Below are positions 23,728-31,304 of a stretch of 64,000 nt of DNA, in pieces. The position numbers were made by a program, and so were the translations under genes. Location of the stretch: the NCBI GenBank assembly GCA_900762355.1, contig CAAFGE010000031.1, forward strand, positions 1 to 64,000, given 5' to 3'. Below the pieces are notes generated by a model that had not been told where the DNA came from, did not search any database, and saw nothing but the letters and a program-made list of their open reading frames with translations. Source of the stretch: an uncultured Collinsella sp. GTDB taxonomy: Bacteria; Actinomycetota; Coriobacteriia; Coriobacteriales; Coriobacteriaceae. Position 1 is the first letter of the stretch; every line of letters begins with the position of its first letter.

Positions 23728-24525
23728 ATGGGTCTTGAGGGAATCAAGCTGATTGCATGCGATTTGGACGGCACGTTGCTGCATCCGGGGGAGCGCGAGC
23801 CGCGTTCCGAGGCTTTTAAGCTCATCGACGAGCTGCATCGTCGCGGCATCGTGTTTATGCCGGCGAGCGGTCGTCAATATGCGAGCTTGCGCTACCTGTT
23901 TGCCCCGGTGGCCGATGAGCTCGCCTATGTATGCGAAAACGGAGCCCTAGTGATGAGCGAGGGGCGTGCCGTTGTCAAGCGTTCCATGGAGCGTAGCCTT
24001 GCTATGGATATCGCGAATGCCGTGGTTGCGTATCCCCATGCCGACGTGACCCTTTCGTGTGAGGGACACCTCTACACCATGAGCGGCAACGATGCGTTCG
24101 TCGACCATTTGCGCTATGAGGTCCACTGCGATGTGGCGGTGGTCGACCGCCCCGAGGACATCGACGAGGACGTCATTAAGATTGCCTTCCAGACGCCCGA
24201 GGTGAATCAGCCGGCGGCGCTGGAGTATTTCGAGCGCCTCTTTGGCGACCGTGTCGACGTGATGACGTCGGGAACCGAATGGACGGACTTTATCGGCTTT
24301 GATTCGGGTAAAGGTTCCGCGCTTGCCGATTACGGTCGTGCCTTGGGTATTTCGCCCGATGAGATGATGGCATTTGGCGATAACGAAAACGATCGCGACA
24401 TGCTCAACGTCGTGGGCCATCCCTATCTGATGGAGAACTGCAACCCCACAATGCGCGGCATCAACGACCGCGTCCGTTACGTGCGCACGGTCGAAGAAGA
24501 ACTGCGCCGTCTGCTCGCCGTGTAG
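23728..24525 (+). CDS. Cof-type HAD hydrolase (sugar phosphatase family)
   Basis: The product of 265 residues is a HAD-superfamily phosphatase with a type IIB cap. LIACDLDGTLLHPG holds motif I with the nucleophile Asp. MPASGRQYASLRY is motif II, and MAFGDNENDRDMLNVVGH motif IV. Such enzymes remove phosphate from sugar phosphates or flavin and cofactor precursors. The start ATG 23728 follows GGGGAAAG. Long hairpins flank the gene on both sides, so it is likely a single unit. The substrate is not predictable. Confidence 0.9.
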   Translation: MGLEGIKLIACDLDGTLLHPGEREPRSEAFKLIDELHRRGIVFMPASGRQYASLRYLFAPVADELAYVCENGALVMSEGRAVVKRSMERSLAMDIANAVVAYPHADVTLSCEGHLYTMSGNDAFVDHLRYEVHCDVAVVDRPEDIDEDVIKIAFQTPEVNQPAALEYFERLFGDRVDVMTSGTEWTDFIGFDSGKGSALADYGRALGISPDEMMAFGDNENDRDMLNVVGHPYLMENCNPTMRGINDRVRYVRTVEEELRRLLAV

Positions 24526-24528
24526 GTT

Positions 24529-24598
24529 TTCGGGACATCCTAGAAATCTACTTTTTGCTGCAGCGTGCGGAAAGGTGGATTTTAAAGCATGTCCCGAA
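24529..24598. repeat. Long imperfect hairpin between convergent genes
   Basis: TTCGGGACAT (24529-24538) pairs with ATGTCCCGAA (24589-24598). An inner AAATCTAC segment (24544-24551) pairs with the GTGGATTT at 24576-24583, using a U-G wobble. It sits between the convergent HAD and Fur-type genes and may end transcription from both. Confidence 0.7.
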
Positions 24599-24601
24599 CA
24601 T

Positions 24602-24982
24602 CTACCGGCAGTCGGGGCAGAGACCCTCGAAGATGGTGTAGTGCGACGTGACGTGCCAGCCGATTTGCTCGGATGCCTTGGCGTCGAGTTGGGCATCGAA
24701 GGGGAGCGGTACGTCGATGACGCGGCTGCACGAGGTGCAGATGATATGCGCATGCGGCTCGATCGTGCGATCGAAGCGGCTGCCGCCCGGCGTCTTGATG
24801 GAGAGAATCTCGCCGGCGTCGGCCAAGAGATTGAGGTTGCGGTAGACCGTGCCGCGGCTGATTTTGTCATCCTGCGCGCGCACGACGTTGTAGATTTCGT
24901 CGGCGGTGGGATGGTTATAGCTTTGGCGCACGGCGTCAAGAACCAGCTTTCGCTGCCTGGTATTCCTTCTTTGCACCGCCAT
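24602..24982 (-). CDS. Fur-family transcriptional regulator
   Basis: The product of 126 residues has a winged-helix N-terminus (RNTRQRKLVLDAVRQSYNHP, then TVYRNLNLLADAGEI) and a C-terminal metal domain. HAHIICTSCSRVIDV and the terminal CPDC provide the four cysteines of the structural zinc site. The short length and the cysteine pattern fit PerR or Zur at least as well as Fur. No target gene is evident next to it. Metal specificity cannot be decided from sequence alone. Confidence 0.9.
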   Translation of the reverse strand: MAVQRRNTRQRKLVLDAVRQSYNHPTADEIYNVVRAQDDKISRGTVYRNLNLLADAGEILSIKTPGGSRFDRTIEPHAHIICTSCSRVIDVPLPFDAQLDAKASEQIGWHVTSHYTIFEGLCPDCR

Positions 24983-25043
24983 GCGCCTCGCCTCTTTTCT
25001 ATCAACGGTCGTAGGTAAATGATACCGTATTTAGCACACAATA

Positions 25044-25454
25044 CTAATAACGAGGCGTGAAACCGTCTTCATTGGCAAGTGGGGCTCGGGCCTGGGCGTC
25101 TACGAGGCGAAAACGCGTTCCCATACGCTCGTAGGAGGCATGAAGCGCCTCGAGATGAGATAGGATATTTGCCGGAGCCCCCTGTATCTCCATCTCGACT
25201 GAGCCGTCTTCCATGTTACGCACCCAGCCGGTGAGCGCGCGTGCCTGCGCGAGGTTGGTGTTGGTAAAGCGAAAGCCAACGCCCTGGACTTGCCCCGCCC
25301 AGCGCAGGAAATAGCGCAGGGGAGTGTCTTGAGTGGCCTCGTCGCTTGCGAGCACAGTAAGCCTGCGGCGCAGCTCGAGCTCGACGTTTGATGGTTTTTG
25401 AGGCTCTCGACTGCCGCCGGTGACGCTGGAGAAGAACGTATCGAAGAGGCCCAT
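25044..25454 (-). CDS. Acylphosphatase-domain protein
   Basis: The product has 136 residues. Residues 45-130 form an acylphosphatase domain: YFLRWAGQVQGVGFRFTN contains the GxVQGVGFR phosphate loop, and ALTGWVRNMEDGSVEMEIQG the catalytic Asn. An N-terminal extension of about 45 residues is not conserved. The enzyme hydrolyses acyl phosphates such as acetyl phosphate. The gene starts 2 bases after the preceding oxidoreductase gene stops, so both are one transcript. Confidence 0.88.
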   Translation of the reverse strand: MGLFDTFFSSVTGGSREPQKPSNVELELRRRLTVLASDEATQDTPLRYFLRWAGQVQGVGFRFTNTNLAQARALTGWVRNMEDGSVEMEIQGAPANILSHLEALHASYERMGTRFRLVDAQARAPLANEDGFTPRY

Positions 25455-25456
25455 AG

Positions 25457-26563
25457 CTATGCCTGCTTGCCTGCGTCGGCTGGGAAGGTTATGCCGGCCT
25501 GCTGGCGCACGGCATCCATGATGCGCAGTGAGACGAGTGTGACATCGCGGTAGTGGCCAAGCTCGTGGCGTCCCGCCGGAGTCTCCCAAATCTCTTCCTT
25601 AACGTTATCGATGCCGCCGATGGCGGTGATAAAGTCTGTGAGTTCGTATTCCATAGTGTTGCTCGATTTGGGCAGGTCGAGCACGCGGCCGTTGTCTCCC
25701 TGTTCGCGCGGTGCCTCGGTCGCCGAGCCGCGTACGACGTCGCCGCGATAGTCGATGCGGACGTTGCGGGGCGTGGACAGATGGTCGATCTGGATAGTGC
25801 CACGCTCGCCTTCGATCTGCGAGGGCAGCAGGTCGTTCGTAATTTTGGAGTGCGCGAGCTCGACGGAGATACGGCCACCGCCGTAGCTGGCGAGGATGGA
25901 ACCGCAGCCATCGATGGGGCCGTGCGTGAGCTGCCGCGTGGTGGGATCGAGCAGAGTGGTCATGCTCGTAAGGCCGGAGGGCATGCCAAAGATCTCGACC
26001 ATGGGCTCGACGGTATAGACGCCAATGTCCATGAGGGAGCCTGAGGCCATGTGGCAGTCGAAGATATTGGTGGCGCGCCCTGCGAGAACCTCGTTGTAGC
26101 GCGAAGAATACTTGCCAAAGCGCAATGAGGCGCGGCGGATGGGGGCGATCTCGCCCAGGGCGTCCTCGATGGCGTGGAAGGCGGGATCGTGGAGGGGACG
26201 CATGGCCTCGAGGGCCACGACACCTGCTGCCTCGGCAGCGCGGAAGACTTCCAGCGCCTGCGCTTCGGTGGCGCAGAAGGGTTTCTCGACGATGACGTGC
26301 TTGCCACCGGCGATGCAGGCAAGGGCCTGCTCGTAGTGGAGCGCATTGGGGCTGCCGATGTAGACGGCGTCGACGTCGTCGGCGGACGCAAGCTCGTCAA
26401 GTGCGGTGAAGTTACGCTCGCCGCCGTGTTCGGCGGTAAAGGCGGCGCCGCGCTCGGCATCGCGCGAGAGCGTGCCCACAAACGCGGCTTGGTTGTTGGC
26501 GTTGACGACCTGGATAAAGTCGTCGGTAATCATGGATGTGCCGATGGTCGCTATACGCAGCAT
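25457..26563 (-). CDS. Gfo/Idh/MocA-family oxidoreductase
   Basis: The product of 368 residues has an N-terminal Rossmann domain (MLRIATIGTSMITDDF, where the usual GxGxxG is GTSMIT) and the family hallmark HVIVEKPFCATEAQAL with the catalytic Lys. The C-terminal alpha/beta domain spans residues 130-350. It probably oxidises a sugar or cyclitol with NAD(P). The adjacent acylphosphatase gene is co-transcribed. A hairpin that includes its Shine-Dalgarno sequence precedes the start. A second member of the family is at 34552. Confidence 0.88.
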   Translation of the reverse strand: MLRIATIGTSMITDDFIQVVNANNQAAFVGTLSRDAERGAAFTAEHGGERNFTALDELASADDVDAVYIGSPNALHYEQALACIAGGKHVIVEKPFCATEAQALEVFRAAEAAGVVALEAMRPLHDPAFHAIEDALGEIAPIRRASLRFGKYSSRYNEVLAGRATNIFDCHMASGSLMDIGVYTVEPMVEIFGMPSGLTSMTTLLDPTTRQLTHGPIDGCGSILASYGGGRISVELAHSKITNDLLPSQIEGERGTIQIDHLSTPRNVRIDYRGDVVRGSATEAPREQGDNGRVLDLPKSSNTMEYELTDFITAIGGIDNVKEEIWETPAGRHELGHYRDVTLVSLRIMDAVRQQAGITFPADAGKQA

Positions 26564-26567
26564 GTAT

Positions 26568-26613
26568 CCCCCTCGTGCCGTTCGGTTTACAGGATGAGTG
26601 TAGCGCGAGGGGG
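26568..26613 (-). promoter_or_regulatory. Hairpin that buries the Shine-Dalgarno of the oxidoreductase gene
   Basis: In the minus-strand RNA, CCCCCTCG (26613-26606) can pair perfectly with CGAGGGGG (26575-26568). The latter is the ribosome-binding site five bases before the ATG at 26563. The loop is 30 bases. Opening of this stem would be needed for translation. Confidence 0.5.
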
Positions 26614-26638
26614 CAGGAAATAGCGTGCGAAAACGCCG

Positions 26639-27124
26639 TTACAGGTCGCTCTCGTTAAAGCCGGTATCGATATCGAGGTTGCTGCCGTCGGCCGCCGTGG
26701 TGGCGAGCTCATCGCAGCGCTCGTTGAGCTCGTGGCCGGCGTGACCCTTAACCCAGATGAACTCAACCTTGTGCTTGCTTTTGGCGGTGAGTAGGCGCTC
26801 CCACAGGTCGCGGTTCTTGACGGGCTGCTTGTTGGCGGTTTTCCATCCGCGCTTTTTCCAGCCGTCGATCCAGTGCTTGTTAAAGGCGTTGACGACGTAC
26901 TGCGAATCGGAATGGACCTCGACCTCGCAGGGGCGGTTAAGTGCCTCGAGCGCCACGATGACCGCCATGAGCTCCATGCGGTTGTTGGTGGTCTTGGCGT
27001 AGCCGCGCGAAAGCTCGGAGGTGAAGGTCTTGCCGGCGGGGTTGGTGTATTTGAGCACGGCGCCGTAGCCGCCGCGTCCCGGATTTGATCGGGCCGAGCC
27101 GTCGGTATAGATGATGACCTTCAC
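26639..27124 (-). CDS. rnhA: Ribonuclease HI
   Basis: The product of 161 residues cleaves the RNA strand of RNA-DNA hybrids. IIYTDGSARSNPGRGGYGAV has the first catalytic Asp, NNRMELMAVIVALEAL the Glu, EVHSDSQYVVNAF the second Asp, and HAGHELNERCDELAT the final His/Asp region. The basic WIDGWKKRGWK handle loop is present. The start is GTG (complement of 27122-27124) with AAAGGAAG upstream; a longer frame to 27175 adds an unconserved leader. Confidence 0.94.
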   Translation of the reverse strand: MKVIIYTDGSARSNPGRGGYGAVLKYTNPAGKTFTSELSRGYAKTTNNRMELMAVIVALEALNRPCEVEVHSDSQYVVNAFNKHWIDGWKKRGWKTANKQPVKNRDLWERLLTAKSKHKVEFIWVKGHAGHELNERCDELATTAADGSNLDIDTGFNESDL

Positions 27125-27223
27125 GGGCTTCCTTTCGTTGGGTACGTTTCGTGTGAGTGACCATTGTAGCGCCATGCCCGCCGGGGGCTAGCAATCTACG
27201 ATTTCTACCCCGTCTTCCGACAG

Positions 27224-28126
27224 TTAGTTGGCATGGATGATGCGGTTGAGCTCGTCGAGGTATTGCTGCAAGAGGGGAGAGGGCTTGCGCTCGTCGTGCA
27301 TGATATAGCCTACGTGCATCGTTGGGGCGTCTGCTAACGGGATCGATGCCATACCCCATTGCATTTCATTGGAGAGGACACCGGTCGACAGGGTGTAGCC
27401 GTTCGACGTGATAAGTAAGTTAGTAAGTGTTCCGCGGTCCGAGATTCGTATGTTGCGGTCGCAAGGGATATAGCTAAAAGGTTCCTCGGCGTAATAGAAG
27501 GAGTTTGAGGTTCCCTGCTCAAAGCTGTAGCGCGTATATGGTGTGAGGTCGGCAAGGGACAGCTGCGGGCGGCGGGCAAGCGGGTGGCGCTCGCTAACGA
27601 AGACGTGGACCGTCGCGTCGAATAGGGGATGGAAGCTCGCGCGCGCATCGGCAAAAGCCTTCTGCAGAACGCGGGCGTTAAAGTCGTCCAGATAGAGGAT
27701 GCCGATGTCGCTGCGAAATGCGCGGACGTCATCGATGATCTGCGATGTGGTGGTCTCGCGCATGATGAACTCGAACTTGCTGTCGCGGCAGCGCTCGACT
27801 ACGTTGACAAAGGCCTCGACCGAAAAGGCGTAGTGCTGGGCGGAAATGGCGAGGCGGGCTTGCGGGGTACCGCCGTCCTCGTAGCGGGCCTCGAGCATGT
27901 CGGCCTGCTCTACGACCTGGCGTGCATAACCCAAAAGCTCGGTGCCGTCGTTGGTGAGCGTGACGCCGCGGCTGGAGCGCGTAAAGATCTCCAGATTGAG
28001 TTCCTGTTCCAGGCTTTTGACGGCGTTTGAGATGTTGGACTGAGCGGTATAGAGGCGCTGAGCTGCGGCGTTAATTGAGCCGGATTCTGCCACGGCGATA
28101 AGAAAGCGAAGCTGCTGGAGGGTCAT
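27224..28126 (-). CDS. LysR-family regulator, divergent from metY
   Basis: The product of 300 residues has an N-terminal winged helix (LQQLRFLIAVAESGSINAAA, then AQSNISNAVKSLEQEL) and a periplasmic-binding-like effector domain from about residue 90. It is transcribed away from metY with a 273-base shared region, the usual layout for a LysR regulator and its target. It may sense a sulfur metabolite such as O-acetylserine or O-acetylhomoserine. This role is inferred from position. Confidence 0.88.
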   Translation of the reverse strand: MTLQQLRFLIAVAESGSINAAAQRLYTAQSNISNAVKSLEQELNLEIFTRSSRGVTLTNDGTELLGYARQVVEQADMLEARYEDGGTPQARLAISAQHYAFSVEAFVNVVERCRDSKFEFIMRETTTSQIIDDVRAFRSDIGILYLDDFNARVLQKAFADARASFHPLFDATVHVFVSERHPLARRPQLSLADLTPYTRYSFEQGTSNSFYYAEEPFSYIPCDRNIRISDRGTLTNLLITSNGYTLSTGVLSNEMQWGMASIPLADAPTMHVGYIMHDERKPSPLLQQYLDELNRIIHAN

Positions 28127-28187
28127 CGGCGCCCGTCCTTTCGATAGCTATCTAAAAAACCGATAACAGGTTAGCGCTTTTAAGTGA

Positions 28188-28216
28188 TTGACCGAGGGAA
28201 ACAATGCTCGTACTAT
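28188..28216 (+). promoter_or_regulatory. metY promoter
   Basis: TTGACC (28188-28193) and TACTAT (28211-28216) are exactly 17 bases apart. Transcription would start near 28223, giving a leader of about 175 bases before metY. Confidence 0.8.
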
Positions 28217-28284
28217 TCAAAACACACAAAGGCGGTAGGTAATTAAGCCAACCACGGAACCGGGATGCGAAAGGAGGCCCGCAT

Positions 28285-28338
28285 ATGAATTGCTTACCAA
28301 GACGAATGCCGGGCTCCTGTTTGCGCCCGTCGGCGTGA
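28285..28338 (+). CDS. Leader peptide upstream of metY (17 residues, Cys and Met codons)
   Basis: ATG 28285 is preceded by AAAGGAGG at ideal spacing and opens MNCLPRRMPGSCLRPSA, ending in TGA. Two Cys and two Met codons in 17, just before a gene for sulfur amino-acid synthesis, suggest ribosome-mediated attenuation. Its Shine-Dalgarno lies in the loop of a small hairpin (ATGCG 28265-28269 with CGCAT 28280-28284). GGTAGGTAATT (28234-28244) can pair with AATTGCTTACC (28288-28298) over its first codons. CTCCTG and CAGGAG further on can form an alternative stem. Confidence 0.62.
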   Translation: MNCLPRRMPGSCLRPSA

Positions 28339-28399
28339 TCAGGAGACAGCGACTTACTTCTCTCTTTTTATTTACTTTTGTTCGATCAAGGAGATCATC

Positions 28400-29710
28400 A
28401 TGAGCCAGTTCATCAACAACCCCGAGCACACCTTTGGTTTCGATACCCTGCAGCTTCACGTTGGCCAGGAGAGCGCCGATCCCGCATCCGACTCCCGCGC
28501 CGTGCCTATCTACCAGACCACGAGCTATGTGTTCCGCAATTCCCAGCACGCCGCCGACCGCTTTGGTCTTGCCGACGCCGGCAACATCTACGGCCGTCTG
28601 ACCAACTCCACCCAGGGCGTCTTCGAGGACCGTATCGCCGCACTCGAGGGTGGCGTGGCGGGTCTTGCCGTCGCCTCCGGTGCCGCTGCCATCACCTATA
28701 CCCTGCAGGCTCTCGCCCAGGCCGGTGACCACGTGGTCGCCCAGAAGACCATCTACGGCGGTTCCTACAACCTGCTGGAGCATACGCTCTCCCAGTTTGG
28801 CGTCGAGACCACGTTTGTCGATGCCCATAACCTGGAAGAGGTCGAGGGGGCCATCAAGGACAACACCACGGTCATCTATCTCGAGACGCTCGGCAACCCC
28901 AACTCCGACATCCCCAACATCGACGCCATCTCCGAGATCGCCAAGAAGCACGGTCTGCCGGTTGTCGTCGACAACACCTTCGGCACCCCGTATCTGTTCC
29001 GTCCGCTGGAGCATGGTGCCAACATCGTCGTTCACTCCGCAACCAAGTTCATCGGCGGCCACGGCACCTCGCTGGGCGGTGTGATCGTCGACGGCGGTAA
29101 CTTCGATTGGAAGGCGAGCGGCAAGTATGCGCAGATCGCCGAGCCCAACCCCTCCTACCATGGCGTCTCGTTTGCCGAGGCTGCCGGTCCCGCCGCCTTC
29201 GCAACCTATGTCCGCGCTATCTTGCTGCGTGACGAGGGCGCCTGCATCAGCCCGTTCAACGCCTGGATCTTGCTCCAGGGCACCGAGACTCTGTCGCTGC
29301 GCGTTGACCGTCATGTCGAGAACACCAAGAAGGTCGTTGAGTTCCTGGCTGGTGACAGCCATGTCGCCAAGGTGAACCACCCGAGCCTGTCTGAGCACCC
29401 CGATCACGAGCTCTATCAGAAGTACTTCCCCAACGGCGGTGCCTCGATCTTTACCTTTGAGATTAAGGGTGGCCAGGAGGCGGCCTGGAAGTTCATCGAT
29501 CATCTGCAGGTGTTCTCGCTGCTTGCCAACGTGGCCGACGTCAAGTCGCTCGTCGTGCACCCGGCTACCACCACGCACTCCCAGCTCTCTGCCGAGGAGC
29601 TCGCGGAGCAGAACATCACGCCCTCCACGATCCGTCTTTCCATCGGTACCGAGAACGCCGAGGATATCATTTGGGATCTGAAGCAGGCCTTCGCCGCGCT
29701 GGACGAGTAA
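28400..29710 (+). CDS. metY: O-acetylhomoserine sulfhydrylase (aminocarboxypropyltransferase)
   Basis: The PLP enzyme of 436 residues makes homocysteine (or methionine with methanethiol) from O-acetylhomoserine and sulfide. The length and the N-terminal FDTLQLHVGQESADPASDSR followed by VPIYQTTSYVF fit the MetY branch of Cys/Met metabolism enzymes. The PLP lysine is in HSATKFIGGHGTSLGG. GNPNSDIPN and VVVDNTFGTPY bind the cofactor. AAGGAG lies upstream of ATG 28400. A leader peptide and a divergent LysR gene point to sulfur-responsive control. Confidence 0.94.
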   Translation: MSQFINNPEHTFGFDTLQLHVGQESADPASDSRAVPIYQTTSYVFRNSQHAADRFGLADAGNIYGRLTNSTQGVFEDRIAALEGGVAGLAVASGAAAITYTLQALAQAGDHVVAQKTIYGGSYNLLEHTLSQFGVETTFVDAHNLEEVEGAIKDNTTVIYLETLGNPNSDIPNIDAISEIAKKHGLPVVVDNTFGTPYLFRPLEHGANIVVHSATKFIGGHGTSLGGVIVDGGNFDWKASGKYAQIAEPNPSYHGVSFAEAAGPAAFATYVRAILLRDEGACISPFNAWILLQGTETLSLRVDRHVENTKKVVEFLAGDSHVAKVNHPSLSEHPDHELYQKYFPNGGASIFTFEIKGGQEAAWKFIDHLQVFSLLANVADVKSLVVHPATTTHSQLSAEELAEQNITPSTIRLSIGTENAEDIIWDLKQAFAALDE

Positions 29711-29770
29711 GGCGACTTGTGCAAAGACCCCTTGCGACTCGATAGGTATAACTGCATAAAATGCCTGCTC

Positions 29771-29811
29771 AAGGCGCCTGTGCGAACAATGGTTGCACAG
29801 GCGCCTTTTTT
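29771..29811 (+). terminator. metY terminator
   Basis: A perfect 13-bp stem (29771-29783/29795-29807) is followed by a run of T. Confidence 0.92.
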
Positions 29812-29857
29812 GCATAGAGCGGGTGCAAAAACAGGGTTTTTGACACGCTTTATGCAT
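29811..29857. repeat. Imperfect long hairpin after metY
   Basis: Left arm 29811-29832 and right arm 29836-29857 pair over about 20 positions with a bulge and a wobble, closing on CAAAAAC AGG GTTTTTG. The remaining 29858-30022 holds no gene that I can support. Confidence 0.6.
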
Positions 29858-30022
29858 TCGAGTTGTGGAAAACTCCTGTTGAGAGGATGTGAGTTTTACG
29901 CAATTGACGTGCGCCTTTTGAGTAAAACCGCAGGTCGCGATTTGCTCGGGGTACTATGCAGCGCGATCGAATCACACGCAGCTCAAACGCAGCAAAAATG
30001 CACTACGGAGGTTTCCAGCTAC

Positions 30023-30799
30023 ATGAGGATCGATTCACGAAAACCGAAAGCCGCCGCCCTTTCCGCCGCTCTGACCGTGGCACTTTTGGCGGGCGCCGGT
30101 GCAACTGATGCCCACGCGGTAACACTATCCGATACGGTCGGATCTACGCCGTCCGAGGCGACTCTGGTGCAGCCTGTCGACTACCGCGGCGACGGTTATG
30201 GCTCTATGCAGGAGTGGAACGCCTCGATGGAGGCCAAGCGCGATTCCCTTGAGATGCGCGCTCAGATCATTATGAATATGTATGGCGACTATGCTACCGA
30301 TGACGAGCGCTCTGTGTTGCAGGGTTGCATCGACGGTGCGGGTAGCCTGTTGACGATGGGGGAGGTCGACGCCAAGTCGACCGAGCTCGATGAGCTGCGC
30401 ACTGCGCTTGAGGATGCCAAGCGCGAGGCGCTCGAGGCTGCCGCAGCCGAAGCCGAGGCCGCTGAGGCCGTTCAGACTTCGTATTACAACGCCGGCTCCG
30501 GCTCGTCTTACGCGTCTGCCGCGTCCTACGCGAACGGATCGGGCCTGACGCGCTCTGCGGGTGTCAATAACTACAACGGACGCCGCGAGACCTATTACAG
30601 TAGCAACGTGCTTTATCACTATCGCACGGGCGAATGGACTCAGGATTCTGAGGGCTTCTGGCGCGATTCCGACGGCTATTACGTTGTTGCCGCGGGCGAT
30701 ATGGCCCAGGGCTCGACCTTTACGGGCTCCAAGGGTGATTGCAAGGTCTATGACTCCGGCTGCGCTGCCGGAACCACCGACTACTACACCGGTTGGTAA
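30023..30799 (+). CDS. Secreted protein of unknown function
   Basis: The product of 258 residues begins with a signal peptide: basic RIDSRKPK, a hydrophobic core, and ATDAHAV as the likely cleavage site. Residues 60-150 are helical and charged, with an Ala/Glu-rich stretch. Then comes a Ser/Tyr/Gly-rich linker. The C-terminal 80 residues have many aromatics and a Cys pair (GDCKVYDSGC). I do not recognise the family. ATG 30023 has CGGAGG 11 bases upstream. It forms its own unit with a terminator. Confidence 0.78.
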   Translation: MRIDSRKPKAAALSAALTVALLAGAGATDAHAVTLSDTVGSTPSEATLVQPVDYRGDGYGSMQEWNASMEAKRDSLEMRAQIIMNMYGDYATDDERSVLQGCIDGAGSLLTMGEVDAKSTELDELRTALEDAKREALEAAAAEAEAAEAVQTSYYNAGSGSSYASAASYANGSGLTRSAGVNNYNGRRETYYSSNVLYHYRTGEWTQDSEGFWRDSDGYYVVAAGDMAQGSTFTGSKGDCKVYDSGCAAGTTDYYTGW

Positions 30800-30827
30800 T
30801 CTGCCATAAGCAAAATAGGTACATGAT

Positions 30828-30880
30828 GGGCGGACGTCTTTACTGAGCTTTTAGGCAACGTAAAGCCGCCCGTTCTTTAT
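30828..30880 (+). terminator. Terminator-like hairpin after the secreted protein gene
   Basis: GGGCGG (30828-30833) pairs with CCGCCC (30866-30871), with inner TTTAC/GTAAA support, followed by GTTCTTT. Confidence 0.6.
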
Positions 30881-30988
30881 GTGCGTTTGAGTTAACAGAG
30901 CCCTTACCGTGGCGGTACGCTGGGCGTATGGATGCGGGGCACACTAGTTCATGAGAAATAAGGTCTTTCTCGTGGAGGAAGTGGTCTT

Positions 30989-31195
30989 GTGAACGCTCGA
31001 GATATCGCTGTTGCCGCCATTGCATTGACGCTTGGTTGCCTTGGTCCTACGGCCGCGCTCGTCGCAGGTGTGCAGGGGTCTTGTGGGGCTGCCTCTATTG
31101 TGGTCGGCGCGTTGATCGCGGCCGCGCTGCTGGGAAGTGCGGGTGTAGTCCTTTGTCGCGACGATGAGGGACAGGCGTCGGAGTCGCAGCTCTAA
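30989..31195 (+). CDS. Small two-helix membrane protein
   Basis: The product of 68 residues is almost entirely hydrophobic in two segments (about residues 5-27 and 31-54) with a short acidic tail ending ESQL. The start is GTG 30989 with GTGGAGGAAG upstream. I do not recognise it, and no neighbour suggests a role. The next gene converges on it from the other strand. Confidence 0.6.
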   Translation: MNARDIAVAAIALTLGCLGPTAALVAGVQGSCGAASIVVGALIAAALLGSAGVVLCRDDEGQASESQL

Positions 31196-31304
31196 CCGTT
31201 GTGAAGCTGATTTTTGGCCAAAGATGAAAAAGGAAGCCGCTGCGAGGGGAGTGCCCCTTGCGGCGGCTTTGCCATTGGATCTGTTGGCTGCAGTATGCCG
31301 AGCA

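Noticed and set aside
28231..28380. SAM or cobalamin riboswitch upstream of metY
   Set aside because: CAGGAGAC resembles the end of the cobalamin element, but its other conserved boxes, and those of SAM classes I, II and IV, are not found. The leader peptide explains the region better.
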